Part shown: one piece after another, positions 8,024 to 16,787 of the stretch
Position numbering within the stretch: position 1 is the stretch's first letter
Layout: each line of letters begins with the position of its first letter
Assembly: GCF_000217815.1 (NCBI RefSeq)
Contig: NC_015707.1
Location: 496,001-560,000 of the forward strand
Origin: Pseudothermotoga thermarum DSM 5069
Lineage (GTDB): Bacteria; Thermotogota; Thermotogae; Thermotogales; DSM-5069
Reading direction: 5' to 3'
Length of the DNA stretch: 64,000 nucleotides
Made by a program: the position numbers and the translations under genes
Notes under the pieces: generated by a model
Seen by the model: only the letters and a program-made list of their open reading frames with translations
Database searches by the model: none
What the model was told of the DNA's origin: nothing

Positions 8024-9292
8024 GTGAGAATTAGGGTTGATTTGAAGTGTGAGGAGATTCCAAGGTGCTGGTACAATGTTCTTGCAGATCTTCCGTTCAA
8101 ACTCGATCCACCGCTCGATCCAAAGACAAGGAAACCTATGCCTCCAGAGGCTTTGACAGCTATCTTCCCGCCTGCGCTGGTAGAACAGGAAATCTCTGAC
8201 AAAAGGGAAATACCTATTCCAGAACCAGTGCTGAAGGAATATGCAGTTTACAGGCCAACTCCACTTTATCGTGCAACCTACTTAGAAGAGTACCTTCAAA
8301 CTCCTGCAAGAATCTATTACAAGTACGAAGGAGTAAGTCCAACTGGGAGTCACAAAACCAACACTGCCTTAGCTCAAGCTTACTACAACAAAATCTGCGG
8401 TACTGAAAGACTTGTTACTGAAACAGGTGCTGGTCAGTGGGGAAGTGCTTTGTGTTATGCGGGCGCAAAATTTGGTTTGAAAGTCGATGTTTTCATGGTC
8501 AGGATAAGCTACGAGCAAAAGCCTATGAGAAAGTATTTGATGAAGCTTTACGGTGGGGATGTTGTTCCAAGTCCCAGCGACAGAACTAGCTTTGGAAGAT
8601 CTCTTTTGGAAAAAAATGGAGAAATGCCAGGAAGCCTGGGAATAGCCATAAGCGAAGCAATCGAAACTGTATTGTCTGATCCAAAAGCAAAGTATTCTCT
8701 TGGAAGTGTTTTGAACCATGTGCTTTTGCATCAAACGGTTATTGGTCTTGAGATCAAAAAACAGTTGAAAATCCTTGGTGAAGAACCGGACGTAATCCTT
8801 GGTTGTCACGGTGGAGGATCGAACTTCGGTGGAACGGTTCTTCCTTTCATACCAGACAAACTTTCGGGAAAACCAATAAAAATCGTTGCTTGTGAACCGA
8901 CCGCTTGTCCATCTTTGACCAAGGGAAGATACGATTACGACTATGGTGATACTGCAGGTATGACTCCTTTGCTTAAGATGTACACCCTTGGAAAAGACTT
9001 TATCCCACCGAAGATCCACGCAGGTGGACTAAGGTACCACGGAGCAGCACCAATTGTTTCAAAGCTTTTACACGAAGGCTTGATCGAAGCGATCGCGTTT
9101 GATCAAGATGAGGCTTTTGAAGCCGCAAAGACTTTCGCAAAATTTGAGGGAATAGTTCCAGCCCCTGAAAGTTCCTATGCGATAGCAGGTGCAATAAGGG
9201 AAGCAAAGAAAGCAAAGGAAGAAAAAGTTGAAAAAGTCATAGTCTTCAACCTTAGTGGTCACGGATTGTTTGATCTTTCTGCATACGTGTGA
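8024..9292 (+). CDS. trpB2: Tryptophan synthase beta chain, TrpB2 type
   Basis: PLP enzyme that condenses indole with serine to make tryptophan. 422 residues beginning [13 protein letters not shown]; the long N-terminal extension with [15 protein letters not shown] is diagnostic of the TrpB2 family as opposed to the 390-residue TrpB1 that pairs with TrpA. The Schiff-base lysine is K111 in SPTGSHKTN; the phosphate-binding loop is [11 protein letters not shown]; the C-terminal GHGLFDL is present. GTG start with AAAAGGAGGGG upstream. No trpA or other trp gene is adjacent: it is a single-gene unit with its own attenuator upstream and a terminator overlapping its stop. TrpB2 enzymes are thought to salvage indole or act in organisms that also have TrpB1. 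Confidence 0.95.
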   Translation: MRIRVDLKCEEIPRCWYNVLADLPFKLDPPLDPKTRKPMPPEALTAIFPPALVEQEISDKREIPIPEPVLKEYAVYRPTPLYRATYLEEYLQTPARIYYKYEGVSPTGSHKTNTALAQAYYNKICGTERLVTETGAGQWGSALCYAGAKFGLKVDVFMVRISYEQKPMRKYLMKLYGGDVVPSPSDRTSFGRSLLEKNGEMPGSLGIAISEAIETVLSDPKAKYSLGSVLNHVLLHQTVIGLEIKKQLKILGEEPDVILGCHGGGSNFGGTVLPFIPDKLSGKPIKIVACEPTACPSLTKGRYDYDYGDTAGMTPLLKMYTLGKDFIPPKIHAGGLRYHGAAPIVSKLLHEGLIEAIAFDQDEAFEAAKTFAKFEGIVPAPESSYAIAGAIREAKKAKEEKVEKVIVFNLSGHGLFDLSAYV

Positions 9293-9317
9293 TCGGGCAT
9301 TTTGCCCGGTCACTTTT
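9289..9317 (+). terminator. Intrinsic terminator after trpB2
   Basis: GTGATCGGGC (9289-9298), loop ATTTT, GCCCGGTCAC (9304-9313) with a single T-G wobble, then TTTT. The stem begins at the trpB2 stop codon. Confidence 0.85.
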
Positions 9318-9376
9318 CCCATCTTTATAAATCCCTTCGTCTGGAAACCCCAAAGAATTTTCAGAGAGTTTTGAGC

Positions 9377-9447
9377 AAATTCCATAGTGATTTTCCAGGG
9401 AATTTTCATTTGCATAGATATCCTAAAGCCAGGAGGTTATGGGGATG
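9377..9447 (+). repeat. Upstream copy of a duplicated leader segment (about 71 bp)
   Basis: Pairs with 9552-9623. Both begin AAATTC, contain GAATTTTCATT and end in CCAGGAGGTT(A/G)TGGGGATG, that is, a strong ribosome site and a start codon. The ATG codons here (9439, 9445) open only a 70-codon frame without recognisable features that runs into the second copy. The interval 9318-9620 otherwise holds no gene; further GAATTTTCA/GATTTTCA-like motifs recur near 9355, 9400, 9530 and 9575. Confidence 0.6.
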
Positions 9448-9551
9448 GGTATAGTTCACACCGGCTATATGAGTTCACCGAGACAAACTTTTTTTGTGCA
9501 TTCTCCCGTAACCACCACGGAATTTCAGCAGATTTTCAGCGGATTATCAGC

Positions 9552-9623
9552 AAATTCTCTGATGCTTTTTCAACGAATTTTCATTGTCATTCGTATTGTA
9601 TTAACCAGGAGGTTGTGGGGATG
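9552..9623 (+). repeat. Downstream copy of the duplicated leader segment
   Basis: Imperfect direct repeat of 9377-9447 (one indel, scattered mismatches, best conserved over the GAATTTTCATT block and the ribosome site). Its terminal ATG (9621) is the start of the real secreted-protein gene. Confidence 0.6.
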
Positions 9624-10685
9624 TTGTCAGATAGAAAAACATGTAAAAGGTTGTTAATAAAGCTTCTCGTTACTTTCGTCCTCATAACCGTTTTCAATGT
9701 ATCAAATGCTCAAACTGTTTACAGATACGATTCAACAACGGGTCTTTGGAAAATGGTGGATGGGGAAGATGCGTCGCTTAATCTGGTGACGCAACCATTA
9801 CAAGGTTCGTCTTCGGCTGCATCAACGGTAATTCCACTTCAGGGAACCGTTGCCATCGAACCGTCTTCAGTCTTGGAAACCAAATCGATTTCTTTGACGA
9901 CAAAGGCACGTTGGTACTACTACATGACCTACACCGTGACTGACAGTTCACAGGAACGTAGTTACCAAATTCTTGCGGGTCAGAACATCAACATTGGTAC
10001 AGTTATGGTCTGGAATGACACAGCAAGGATCTACATTAAGTTTGAGCTTACCAACGGCTGGCTTGCAAATCAATCACATCTGAATTTTCTTCAAAACGAG
10101 CCAGATGACTCGTACAATCCAGTCCCGGGACAGTTTCCGTTCAAGACAAACCATTCACCAAACGTCACCACGTACACTTATCAAATTCCGCTTGCAGAGG
10201 TTCAAAGCAAATGCAGTTTTTCACCTCAGCAAGGAGAGCCAATCTACATTCTTCTTCATCTGAGCGTTAAGAAGGGTAACCAAAACGAAACTGCATGGGC
10301 TGGATCGGAAATCACAGGCTGTTTCTCTGTAAGCATCTCTGCAACGAATCTTGCTTGGTTTTTGAGAAAACCAGGAGATTACGCAACAAAAGCGTTCGAC
10401 GTAAATGTTATCAGCAACTATCCAGTTGTGATTACCTTCAAAGATTTTGATAACCCTATCAACGCAGCAGGAGTTTCTTTGCGGACGTACTTTGCATTCG
10501 ACGGTCTTGGGAACTGGATTACACCGTCAGATTTAAACAGCATTACGAAAACTCTTGAACCAGGAACTTCAACGTTCAGCATGTACCACAGGGTGATTCT
10601 TCAAGGTCAACCGGCATGCATTTATTTCAGCGTTGGAACAATATCTTTCGCAGTTGTTATGGTGAAATCACAAATTATCAAGTAA
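9621..10685 (+). CDS. Exported protein of unknown function (354 aa)
   Basis: Not recognised as a named family. ATG 9621 behind CCAGGAGG; residues 1-30 are a signal peptide (basic start, hydrophobic LLIKLLVTFVLITVF, cleavage after VSNA). The mature start QTVYRYDSTTGLWKMV resembles the mature start of the next gene (LEVWKWDGENNEWDFLG). Residues about 90-230 look like a surface beta-domain seen in many exported proteins (AGQNINIGTVMVWND ... GWLANQSHLNFL ... GQFPFK ... NETAWAG). The C-terminal part has AWFLRKPGDYATKAF, again shared in style with the next gene (KWYVRKPGMYVADC). First gene of a five-gene exported-protein operon; likely an envelope or surface component (inference). Confidence 0.8.
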   Translation: MLSDRKTCKRLLIKLLVTFVLITVFNVSNAQTVYRYDSTTGLWKMVDGEDASLNLVTQPLQGSSSAASTVIPLQGTVAIEPSSVLETKSISLTTKARWYYYMTYTVTDSSQERSYQILAGQNINIGTVMVWNDTARIYIKFELTNGWLANQSHLNFLQNEPDDSYNPVPGQFPFKTNHSPNVTTYTYQIPLAEVQSKCSFSPQQGEPIYILLHLSVKKGNQNETAWAGSEITGCFSVSISATNLAWFLRKPGDYATKAFDVNVISNYPVVITFKDFDNPINAAGVSLRTYFAFDGLGNWITPSDLNSITKTLEPGTSTFSMYHRVILQGQPACIYFSVGTISFAVVMVKSQIIK

Positions 10686-10735
10686 TTTGAACCACAATCT
10701 CGCCCCTAGATGGGGTGAAAAAGGAGGGTCTTTTT

Positions 10736-11419
10736 ATGAGGAAATTGCTTATCGTCATCGCGGTAACATTAGCAGTTGCAGCACTTGCTGTAGCTCAAGG
10801 ATTGCCGAACCAACTAGAAGTTTGGAAGTGGGATGGAGAAAACAACGAGTGGGACTTCTTGGGATTTGGAACTGACGCAGATGCTTGGGCATTTAGCACA
10901 GGTATGCAAAGTGGTGAGTGCAACAAACAAACTTGGAATATCAACGTCGGTGTGGATGTCAGCGTTGCCCAGTGGATTGAGTGGTCACTAACCGCTTCTA
11001 AGTGGAAATGGTATGTGAGAAAACCTGGCATGTATGTTGCCGACTGCATCACAGCAAACCTTAAGAGCAACGGACCTGTTAAGGTAAAAGTAGTGATGGG
11101 AAATATCACAGGTGGAAATCCTAACACAAACAGTACAATTGAATCTTGGTACGGAGCAGATTTTGCTGCTCAAAGCCCAGGCAATGTAGCATATTGGTTG
11201 CCTGCGCCAATTGACTATGAATTCACAGTGCCAGATAGCAATACTTTACATGCGGGATATGCAATAAAACTGTGGAACAAAATCAATGTTGTAGAATGTA
11301 ACTCCGCGTGCGAGTATAGTGCAACTGGAACAATTACTCTTACGCTGCAGACAATTAAGCCATGGATCGATCCAGAGACTGGAAACTTCAAGTCTGATTA
11401 TTCCTACCTTGGTCAATAA
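10736..11419 (+). CDS. Exported protein, shorter paralogue of the preceding one (227 aa)
   Basis: Function unknown. Signal peptide MRKLLIVIAVTLAVAALAVA, cleavage before QG; ATG 10736 has AAGGAGGG. The mature protein is Trp- and Asn-rich with no membrane segment, and contains VWKWDGENNEWDFLG and WSLTASKWKWYVRKPGMY, both echoed in the 354-residue protein upstream, so the two share N- and C-terminal modules while the upstream one carries an extra central domain. Cysteines at three positions (ECNKQTW, DCITAN, ECNSACEY) could form disulfides. A strong hairpin follows the stop. Probably an abundant surface subunit (inference). Confidence 0.8.
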   Translation: MRKLLIVIAVTLAVAALAVAQGLPNQLEVWKWDGENNEWDFLGFGTDADAWAFSTGMQSGECNKQTWNINVGVDVSVAQWIEWSLTASKWKWYVRKPGMYVADCITANLKSNGPVKVKVVMGNITGGNPNTNSTIESWYGADFAAQSPGNVAYWLPAPIDYEFTVPDSNTLHAGYAIKLWNKINVVECNSACEYSATGTITLTLQTIKPWIDPETGNFKSDYSYLGQ

Positions 11420-11472
11420 GACTAAGAAACTTTTTGACACCTTAGCGCTTTGGTGAACTAAAAGTATGAATA

Positions 11473-11501
11473 ACAGCGGGGGGCTATATCCCCCGCTGTT
11501 G
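11473..11501 (+). other. Intercistronic hairpin (11-bp stem)
   Basis: AACAGCGGGGG (11473-11483), loop GCTATAT, CCCCCGCTGTT (11491-11501). It lacks a following T-run (GTTAGAG), so it is more likely an RNA-stabilising or partial-terminator structure that sets different levels for the small exported protein and the downstream genes than a full terminator. Confidence 0.6.
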
Positions 11502-11522
11502 TTAGAGAAAGGAGCGAGTCAG

Positions 11523-13157
11523 ATGAAAAAGTTGTTTTTAATCATTTTTATTTTGGCAGCTTTGGTTTATTTGGGTCAGGGAACTTTCAATGTGAGGTTT
11601 GATCCAATTATTGTAAGAAAAACTGCTTTTGCTGGGGATAAAATCAGTTACGATCTGTTCATCGAAAATGCTGATCCGTTGAACCCAATAGATGTTGAAG
11701 TTTCAGTACAAGATGTGATACAAAGCACTTATGGATCATACCAAATAGCTCCAGCAGGTTCAACAAGTTATTCAGCCGCAAAGTGGATAAAAGTTGAACC
11801 AAATAAGTTGAGGATACCACCATCTTCTACAAGAAAAATCACAGTCGAAGTTTCTATACCCCGAGGTGTGCAAGGTGGAAGATATGCTTCCATAGTTCTA
11901 ACACTTTTACCACCTTATCAAGAAGGCACGACTTCACAGGAAGATGCTACCAGGTTTGCGTATCAGTTCAAATATCAGATACCAAGTTTTTTAGAACTGA
12001 CGATCGAGGGAATTAGAAAGAAACTAGAAGCACACGTTATCAACTTTGAGGTGGCAAAAATCGCGGATATTCCAGAATTTCATGCATATAAAGAAGTTGT
12101 TGGTACAAATGCAACCCTTTACATGGTAAGTGTCTTAAACAATGGCAACATCTATGTCAACGTGTCGGGCGAGATAAACATAAAATCTCAAACCGGCAGA
12201 GTCGTTGCAAAATATCCTATTGCAACGGGTACAGTTTTACCTGGTACGACCGTCAAACTTCCGACTATAACTGGTAGGCAACTTCAACCTGGCAATTACA
12301 ACGTGAGAATTATCTTAAGCTATGGAGGTCACAGACCAACTATTCTTGAAACAACTATGACCGTCTCAGGTGAAGAACTACAAGTAAAGGAAATATCTCC
12401 AGCCGAGGTTGTTTTGCTCTACGTAGAACCAGGGAACGTTGAAATAAAATCAATAGGTGGTTCAACAAGAAGCGCAACAGTCGAGGTTGTAAACAACAGC
12501 AAAGTGTCTTTGGATGTAACTGCGGATATTTACACACTTAAATACGACATTTTGGGCGATTTGCTACCACTGGAAGAAAGATCAAAGGCCCCAGATTGGA
12601 TCAGCGTTTCACCAGGTTCTTTTCAATTGAAACCTGGCCAGTCAAGAAGAATACGAGTAATGGTAAGTCCGCCGAAGGACATTCGAGAAGGTGGATATTA
12701 CTACGATGTTATTTTTACAGCAAAAACCGAGGCCGTAAAATCAGAGTATGGTTTGAACCTGCTTGTTTACGTTGGCTCAGAGGATAAGATAAATCAAGAA
12801 CTTGTTGGCGATCTTGCGGTTACAGAGATTACCGAAAGCAGCTTGGACGTGGACGTGTACTTGAAGAACACAGGCAATTACCATGCAATTCCATCTGTAA
12901 CTCTCGGAATCCTGAGAATCATTCCAGAACGTGAAGAAAACGGCATGATCATACCATCAACAACACAGACAATCGCCACCGCAACTTATTCAGGTGAAGT
13001 TCCGATTCTTCCAGGTGAAGAGAGAATTTTCGGTGTTCAGATTCCATTTCCTGCTTCACCAGGTGAATACGAGGTTGTTGCAAGGATTACCTATGGAACT
13101 GAGAAATCTCTTGAGGTCCGAAAGAGATTCAAACTGGCTGGAGGTGAAGAACAATGA
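11523..13157 (+). CDS. Exported Ig-like repeat protein (DUF916/NEW3-like, 544 aa)
   Basis: Signal peptide MKKLFLIIFILAALVYLGQG; ATG 11523 after AAAGGAGCGAG. Two similar halves, roughly residues 20-270 and 290-544, each built of Ig-like beta-domains with the pattern WIKVEPNKLRIPPSSTRKITVEVSIP / WISVSPGSFQL KPGQSRRIRVMVSPP and GGRYASIVLTLL / GGYYYDVIFTAK. This pattern matches the WxL-associated DUF916 or NEW3 type of extracellular Ig domain, in which a strand precedes a short Pro-rich turn; related folds include pilus chaperones. No membrane anchor at the C-terminus. It overlaps the secretin start by 4 bp, so the two are translationally coupled and probably act together at the outer envelope. 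Confidence 0.75.
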   Translation: MKKLFLIIFILAALVYLGQGTFNVRFDPIIVRKTAFAGDKISYDLFIENADPLNPIDVEVSVQDVIQSTYGSYQIAPAGSTSYSAAKWIKVEPNKLRIPPSSTRKITVEVSIPRGVQGGRYASIVLTLLPPYQEGTTSQEDATRFAYQFKYQIPSFLELTIEGIRKKLEAHVINFEVAKIADIPEFHAYKEVVGTNATLYMVSVLNNGNIYVNVSGEINIKSQTGRVVAKYPIATGTVLPGTTVKLPTITGRQLQPGNYNVRIILSYGGHRPTILETTMTVSGEELQVKEISPAEVVLLYVEPGNVEIKSIGGSTRSATVEVVNNSKVSLDVTADIYTLKYDILGDLLPLEERSKAPDWISVSPGSFQLKPGQSRRIRVMVSPPKDIREGGYYYDVIFTAKTEAVKSEYGLNLLVYVGSEDKINQELVGDLAVTEITESSLDVDVYLKNTGNYHAIPSVTLGILRIIPEREENGMIIPSTTQTIATATYSGEVPILPGEERIFGVQIPFPASPGEYEVVARITYGTEKSLEVRKRFKLAGGEEQ

Positions 13158-14311
13158 AAAGGTTGACGATAGTTCTTGTTTGTATGCTTGGAATTTTGAT
13201 GTTCGCACAAGAAGAACCGCTTGTCACGAACATATTCTTCGACACCTACATACTCGATGCGCTGGCTGACATCTCGGCACAAACCGGGGTTCCAATAATC
13301 GTTGATCAAACTGTCAGCGGCTTTATAACAGCGGAGTTTGACAATGTGCCTTTGGAGAAGGCTCTGAAGATGCTTTTGATGCCAGGGGGATATGTTTTTA
13401 TAAAAGTCGACGGTTTTTACTTCGTCGGTTCACCAGATCCAAAGAACCCAGCTTTCAGATACCTTGCGGACACTGTTTCGTTCAAGCCAAAGTACGTGAA
13501 GGTGGATTCTGTTAAAAATTTGCTACCTGCCTTCTATGAACCATTTGTAAAATTTGACGCAGTGAACAACTTGATTACAATCTCAGCACCAAGGGAGATC
13601 GTCGAGAGATTCAAGGAAGATCTTGAGAGAATTGATTTGCCGCCGAAACAGATAAAAATTAGCGTCCTTGTGACCGAAGTGTCCGAATCAGTTGTCAAAG
13701 ACCTTGGATTTGATCAGATTGGCTATCAATTTGGCGCAAATCAGCAGTTCAACGAAGACTGGACAGCATCCCTTGGCCTTGTTTCGGGAACCCTTTCTTT
13801 CAGAACTGACATGTTTGGAACCATTGTTGCAACGATAAAGGCTTTTGAAGAAGAGCAAAAAGCAAAGATCAAGGCAGATCCATGGATAATCGTTCAGGAA
13901 AACAGACCCGCAAAGCTTTTCATAGGTCAAAGGGAGATAATACTCATTGAAACTGCAGCTGCTGCAGTAACAACACAGACGGTTGATGTTGGAGTTGGGA
14001 TAGACATCAGCGCACGGGTTGTCAACGAAGACGAGATAGAGCTAACCGTTGCACCGAGTGTAAGCCACTTTGCACAGGCAAGAACGACAACCGCTTTGTC
14101 CACAAAGAGAAGCGAACTTTCAACAACCTTGAGGATGCAAAGTGGACAAACCTTGGTGATAAGTGGCATGACAGTTGAAAGTAGCAGTGATAGTTATGTT
14201 GGATTGCCTTTGTTCAAGAGTATACCTTTGCTGAGATACCTTTTTGGTGTCAAATCGGAGGCTGAGGGCAAGAGGGAAATGTTGATCTTTGTAAGCGCTG
14301 AAGTTCTGTGA
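13154..14311 (+). CDS. Short secretin (GspD/PilQ superfamily, 385 aa)
   Basis: Outer-membrane ring-forming channel protein. Signal peptide MKRLTIVLVCMLGILMFA; residues about 25-85 are an STN/N0-type domain (YILDALADISAQTGVPIIVD ... VPLEKALKMLL), about 95-165 an N1-type domain ending in a linker with IDLPPKQI, and about 170-385 the secretin core (GVGIDISARVVNEDEIELTVAPSVS, the STTLRMQSGQTLVISGM strand and the closing LPLFKSIPLLRYLFG). All expected core motifs are present, but there is only one N1-like domain, making it much shorter than type II or type IV pilus secretins (600-750 residues). No secretion ATPase, platform or pilin gene is adjacent. Confidence 0.9.
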   Translation: MKRLTIVLVCMLGILMFAQEEPLVTNIFFDTYILDALADISAQTGVPIIVDQTVSGFITAEFDNVPLEKALKMLLMPGGYVFIKVDGFYFVGSPDPKNPAFRYLADTVSFKPKYVKVDSVKNLLPAFYEPFVKFDAVNNLITISAPREIVERFKEDLERIDLPPKQIKISVLVTEVSESVVKDLGFDQIGYQFGANQQFNEDWTASLGLVSGTLSFRTDMFGTIVATIKAFEEEQKAKIKADPWIIVQENRPAKLFIGQREIILIETAAAAVTTQTVDVGVGIDISARVVNEDEIELTVAPSVSHFAQARTTTALSTKRSELSTTLRMQSGQTLVISGMTVESSSDSYVGLPLFKSIPLLRYLFGVKSEAEGKREMLIFVSAEVL

Positions 14312-14325
14312 TTGGGGTGTTTAAA

Positions 14326-15480
14326 ATGAGATATCTTGTAATATTTTTCGTACTTTCTGCAATCTTAGTGGGCGCACAAAGTGTTGTAATCTACCAATTC
14401 GAAGTTGTTCAACTGTCTCAACAGGTTGTTGCAAAAGCTGGCTTGGACGAATTGAAGATTGAAGTGCCAAGTTCTCCTAACGCATCGATGGGAATCTTCT
14501 ACAGTGCTTCTGCCATGCAGTTATTGGCGCAGTTTCCACTCGTCACAGTAAAATTTGGTCTCGGTGAAAAAGAAGAAAAGACAAAACTCTCATCAAGACC
14601 ATGGGTTTCAACTGTGCTTGGACAAAAGGCGACTGTTTTTGTTGGAAGAGAAGAAATCGTCTTGCAGACAGGTGTTAGAAAAGGTCAGGGAATCAGATTG
14701 GAAATCACACCGATTTCGATAGCAAAGGAAGGTGTATTGACCAAATTGACTTTGGCAGACCCATACGGACCGACAACATATGACAACGAACAGTACGTGG
14801 ATTTGAAGGACTTTAAACCTATTGCGTTGATTTCCTCTAAAAGTGAGAACGGATTTGATTACTTTGCAATCTACGCAAAGGCTACGGTTGCTGAAAAACT
14901 TCCAGAAACAAACGTTTACAGCGTAGGAAGTTTAGATGAACTTGCGAAAGTTTTCATGAAAGATGAGTTTGTGAAGAAGGAAAACTCGGTATATGCAGTA
15001 GTCGTTACCGATTTTTCTTCGTACGATGGTGAAGCAAACATTTTGATATGGGTCAACGATGCGGTTATCCAAGCCAAAGTAACCTTCAACCCATTAACCT
15101 TCGTCGGTGGTGTGGAAGGTTTGGTTGATAAGCTTGGACTAAGAGTTGGTGCGAAGTTTTACTATGACAATGGAATGGTGATAGGCTTTGGAGTATCCGA
15201 CCATGCAAGGTTAAGTGAGATTTTGACCGCTTTTGCGGAACTTTATCCTTTCAGGATAGATATCTCAGAGCTGAAGTTCGTTTCGCCATCTTGGAGGGCG
15301 GGATTGTCGATAGACTATGAGAAATTTTCCATGAGCCTTGGAACATTCGACGAGGGAAAACTGGGACTTTGGGCAGATGGTGCGTTCAAAGTCTCAGAGA
15401 ATTTTTCAGTTCTTGCAGGTGTCAGATATATCTTTGAAGGTAAAATTGTCTTCTTTGCGGGTCTAAGGATTAGCTTCTGA
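14326..15480 (+). CDS. Exported protein with secretin-core-like segment and beta-barrel-like C-terminus (384 aa)
   Basis: Start at ATG 14326 behind GGGGTG; signal peptide MRYLVIFFVLSAILVGAQ. Residues about 90-150 (KLSSRPWVSTVLGQKATVFVGREEIVL) align in pattern with the core of the preceding secretin (KADPWIIVQENRPAKLFIGQREIIL), suggesting descent from a secretin. The last 150 residues alternate hydrophobic and polar residues with aromatic strand ends and finish in FFAGLRISF, a typical C-terminal outer-membrane beta-strand ending in Phe. It may be a companion barrel or plug for the secretin (inference). Last gene of the operon; terminator 28 bp after the stop. Confidence 0.75.
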   Translation: MRYLVIFFVLSAILVGAQSVVIYQFEVVQLSQQVVAKAGLDELKIEVPSSPNASMGIFYSASAMQLLAQFPLVTVKFGLGEKEEKTKLSSRPWVSTVLGQKATVFVGREEIVLQTGVRKGQGIRLEITPISIAKEGVLTKLTLADPYGPTTYDNEQYVDLKDFKPIALISSKSENGFDYFAIYAKATVAEKLPETNVYSVGSLDELAKVFMKDEFVKKENSVYAVVVTDFSSYDGEANILIWVNDAVIQAKVTFNPLTFVGGVEGLVDKLGLRVGAKFYYDNGMVIGFGVSDHARLSEILTAFAELYPFRIDISELKFVSPSWRAGLSIDYEKFSMSLGTFDEGKLGLWADGAFKVSENFSVLAGVRYIFEGKIVFFAGLRISF

Positions 15481-15507
15481 CCCGATAACCAAGCTGCTTA
15501 TTTTTCT

Positions 15508-15540
15508 GCGCAGCTCATCAACTGGGCTGCGCCCTTTTTT
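15508..15540 (+). terminator. Terminator of the exported-protein/secretin operon
   Basis: Stem GCGCAGC (15508-15514) with GCTGCGC (15526-15532), extendable by two pairs (one T-G), loop ATCAACT, then CC and six T (15535-15540). It overlaps the last codons of the convergent M48 protease gene. Confidence 0.8.
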
Positions 15541-16759
15541 GATAAAGCTCAAGATGCATTATTCTATCCACCGGCGCCGGATGCGTGTAGTACCACGTCG
15601 CATAAACCAGCGAAGGCAGAGGATTGGAAAGATTTTGTTTTATCAGTCTTTTCAAAGAGTTTATCAAAGGTTTTGAACTTCCCATAAGCTTTGCAGAGTA
15701 TTCGTCAGATTGATATTCGAATTTTCTGGACATCCAGTTGAAAACTGGCATGACAAAGAATCCAACAAGGTTAAGGACTATCACAAAAGCAGCAAGTGAA
15801 CTGAAAGTGCTTTTTAGGGAAAACAATTTTTGGATAAATCCAGTTTCAAGAACAACGTGGCAAAGATACGACAAAATCCACATCCCAGCAAGGGATATCG
15901 CAAGCATTTTGAATATATGTTTGTGTTTATGATGCCCAAGCTCATGCGCAAGGACTGCAAGGATTTCTTCTTCTGGGTAATTCATTATCGTGTCGTAGAG
16001 AACGACTCTTCTTGAGCTTCCAACACCCGTCAAATAAGCATTCGCTGCCTTGGTTCTTGTTGATGCATCCATGATGTAGACACTTTTGACCTTAAAACCG
16101 GCTTTTTCTGCAAGGTTTGCTATTTTCTCCCTTATCTCGCCTTGAACGGGAGTGAACTTGTTGAAAAGTGGTGAAATCAAAATCGGATAAATCCATTCGA
16201 TGAAAACCATAACTGCAGACAGAACAACTGCAAGTAAAATCCACCAGTTTGATGTCAAATTGGATATCTTGAAAACGGCTACATAAAGAACACTTGCAAA
16301 TAGAGTCAGTACACTTCGAAGGAAGAGACTTTTGAAAAAATCACCCCAGAATTTACCCCATTTGACGTTGCTCAAATCGTATTTCTTGTCCAAATACATG
16401 GTTTTGTAAATCCTGATTGGTAGCTGCACCAAGATGAAGACAAGCTGTACAACCATCCAACAAAGGAAGGCTTTGAAGAGCACGTTGAGATTTGAATAAC
16501 TGAAAGCTTCGTCTATCAAAGGCAAAAGCCACATCAAAATGACAACCTGACAGATTGCGATAACTGTTAGATTTAGAATCGATAGAATAGTTCTGTCCTT
16601 CAAGTAGAACTTCGATTTTTTAAAGGTTTCTTCGTCGATGACATCTTTCAGCACATCGGGAAGAACGGCTTTAAAGGAATATCTCAAATTCGTTATATGT
16701 AGCAAAACTGAGACGAACCATACGAGAATTATCAAAAAAATTACGCTGACCCCCAACAT
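15518..16759 (-). CDS. M48-family membrane metalloprotease (Ste24/CAAX protease-like)
   Basis: Zinc protease of the inner membrane. 413 residues with about seven hydrophobic segments (residues 3-20, 58-80, 92-112, 150-168, 175-195, 285-305, 320-340), the zinc motif HELGHHKHKH at about residue 270 and the third-ligand region FEYQSDEYSAKLM; the C-terminal YYTHPAPVDR is typical of Ste24-type M48 enzymes, in which 400-450 residues is the usual length. ATG 16759 follows GGAGGGA. Role in bacteria is probably membrane-protein quality control (family inference). Followed downstream only by the convergent secretin operon. Confidence 0.93.
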   Translation of the reverse strand: MLGVSVIFLIILVWFVSVLLHITNLRYSFKAVLPDVLKDVIDEETFKKSKFYLKDRTILSILNLTVIAICQVVILMWLLPLIDEAFSYSNLNVLFKAFLCWMVVQLVFILVQLPIRIYKTMYLDKKYDLSNVKWGKFWGDFFKSLFLRSVLTLFASVLYVAVFKISNLTSNWWILLAVVLSAVMVFIEWIYPILISPLFNKFTPVQGEIREKIANLAEKAGFKVKSVYIMDASTRTKAANAYLTGVGSSRRVVLYDTIMNYPEEEILAVLAHELGHHKHKHIFKMLAISLAGMWILSYLCHVVLETGFIQKLFSLKSTFSSLAAFVIVLNLVGFFVMPVFNWMSRKFEYQSDEYSAKLMGSSKPLINSLKRLIKQNLSNPLPSLVYATWYYTHPAPVDRIMHLELYQKRAQPS

Positions 16760-16787
16760 TTATATATCCCTCCAGGTAATCTGTTGA

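Noticed and set aside
9350-9600. Recurrent GAATTTTCA-like motifs as a CRISPR or iteron array
   Set aside because: Spacing is irregular, units are under 12 bp and no cas or replication gene is nearby.
9439-9657. Short open frame with a strong ribosome site upstream of the exported-protein gene
   Set aside because: The 70-odd codons have no signal peptide or family features, and the second half is simply the other frame of the duplicated leader; kept as a repeat, not a gene.
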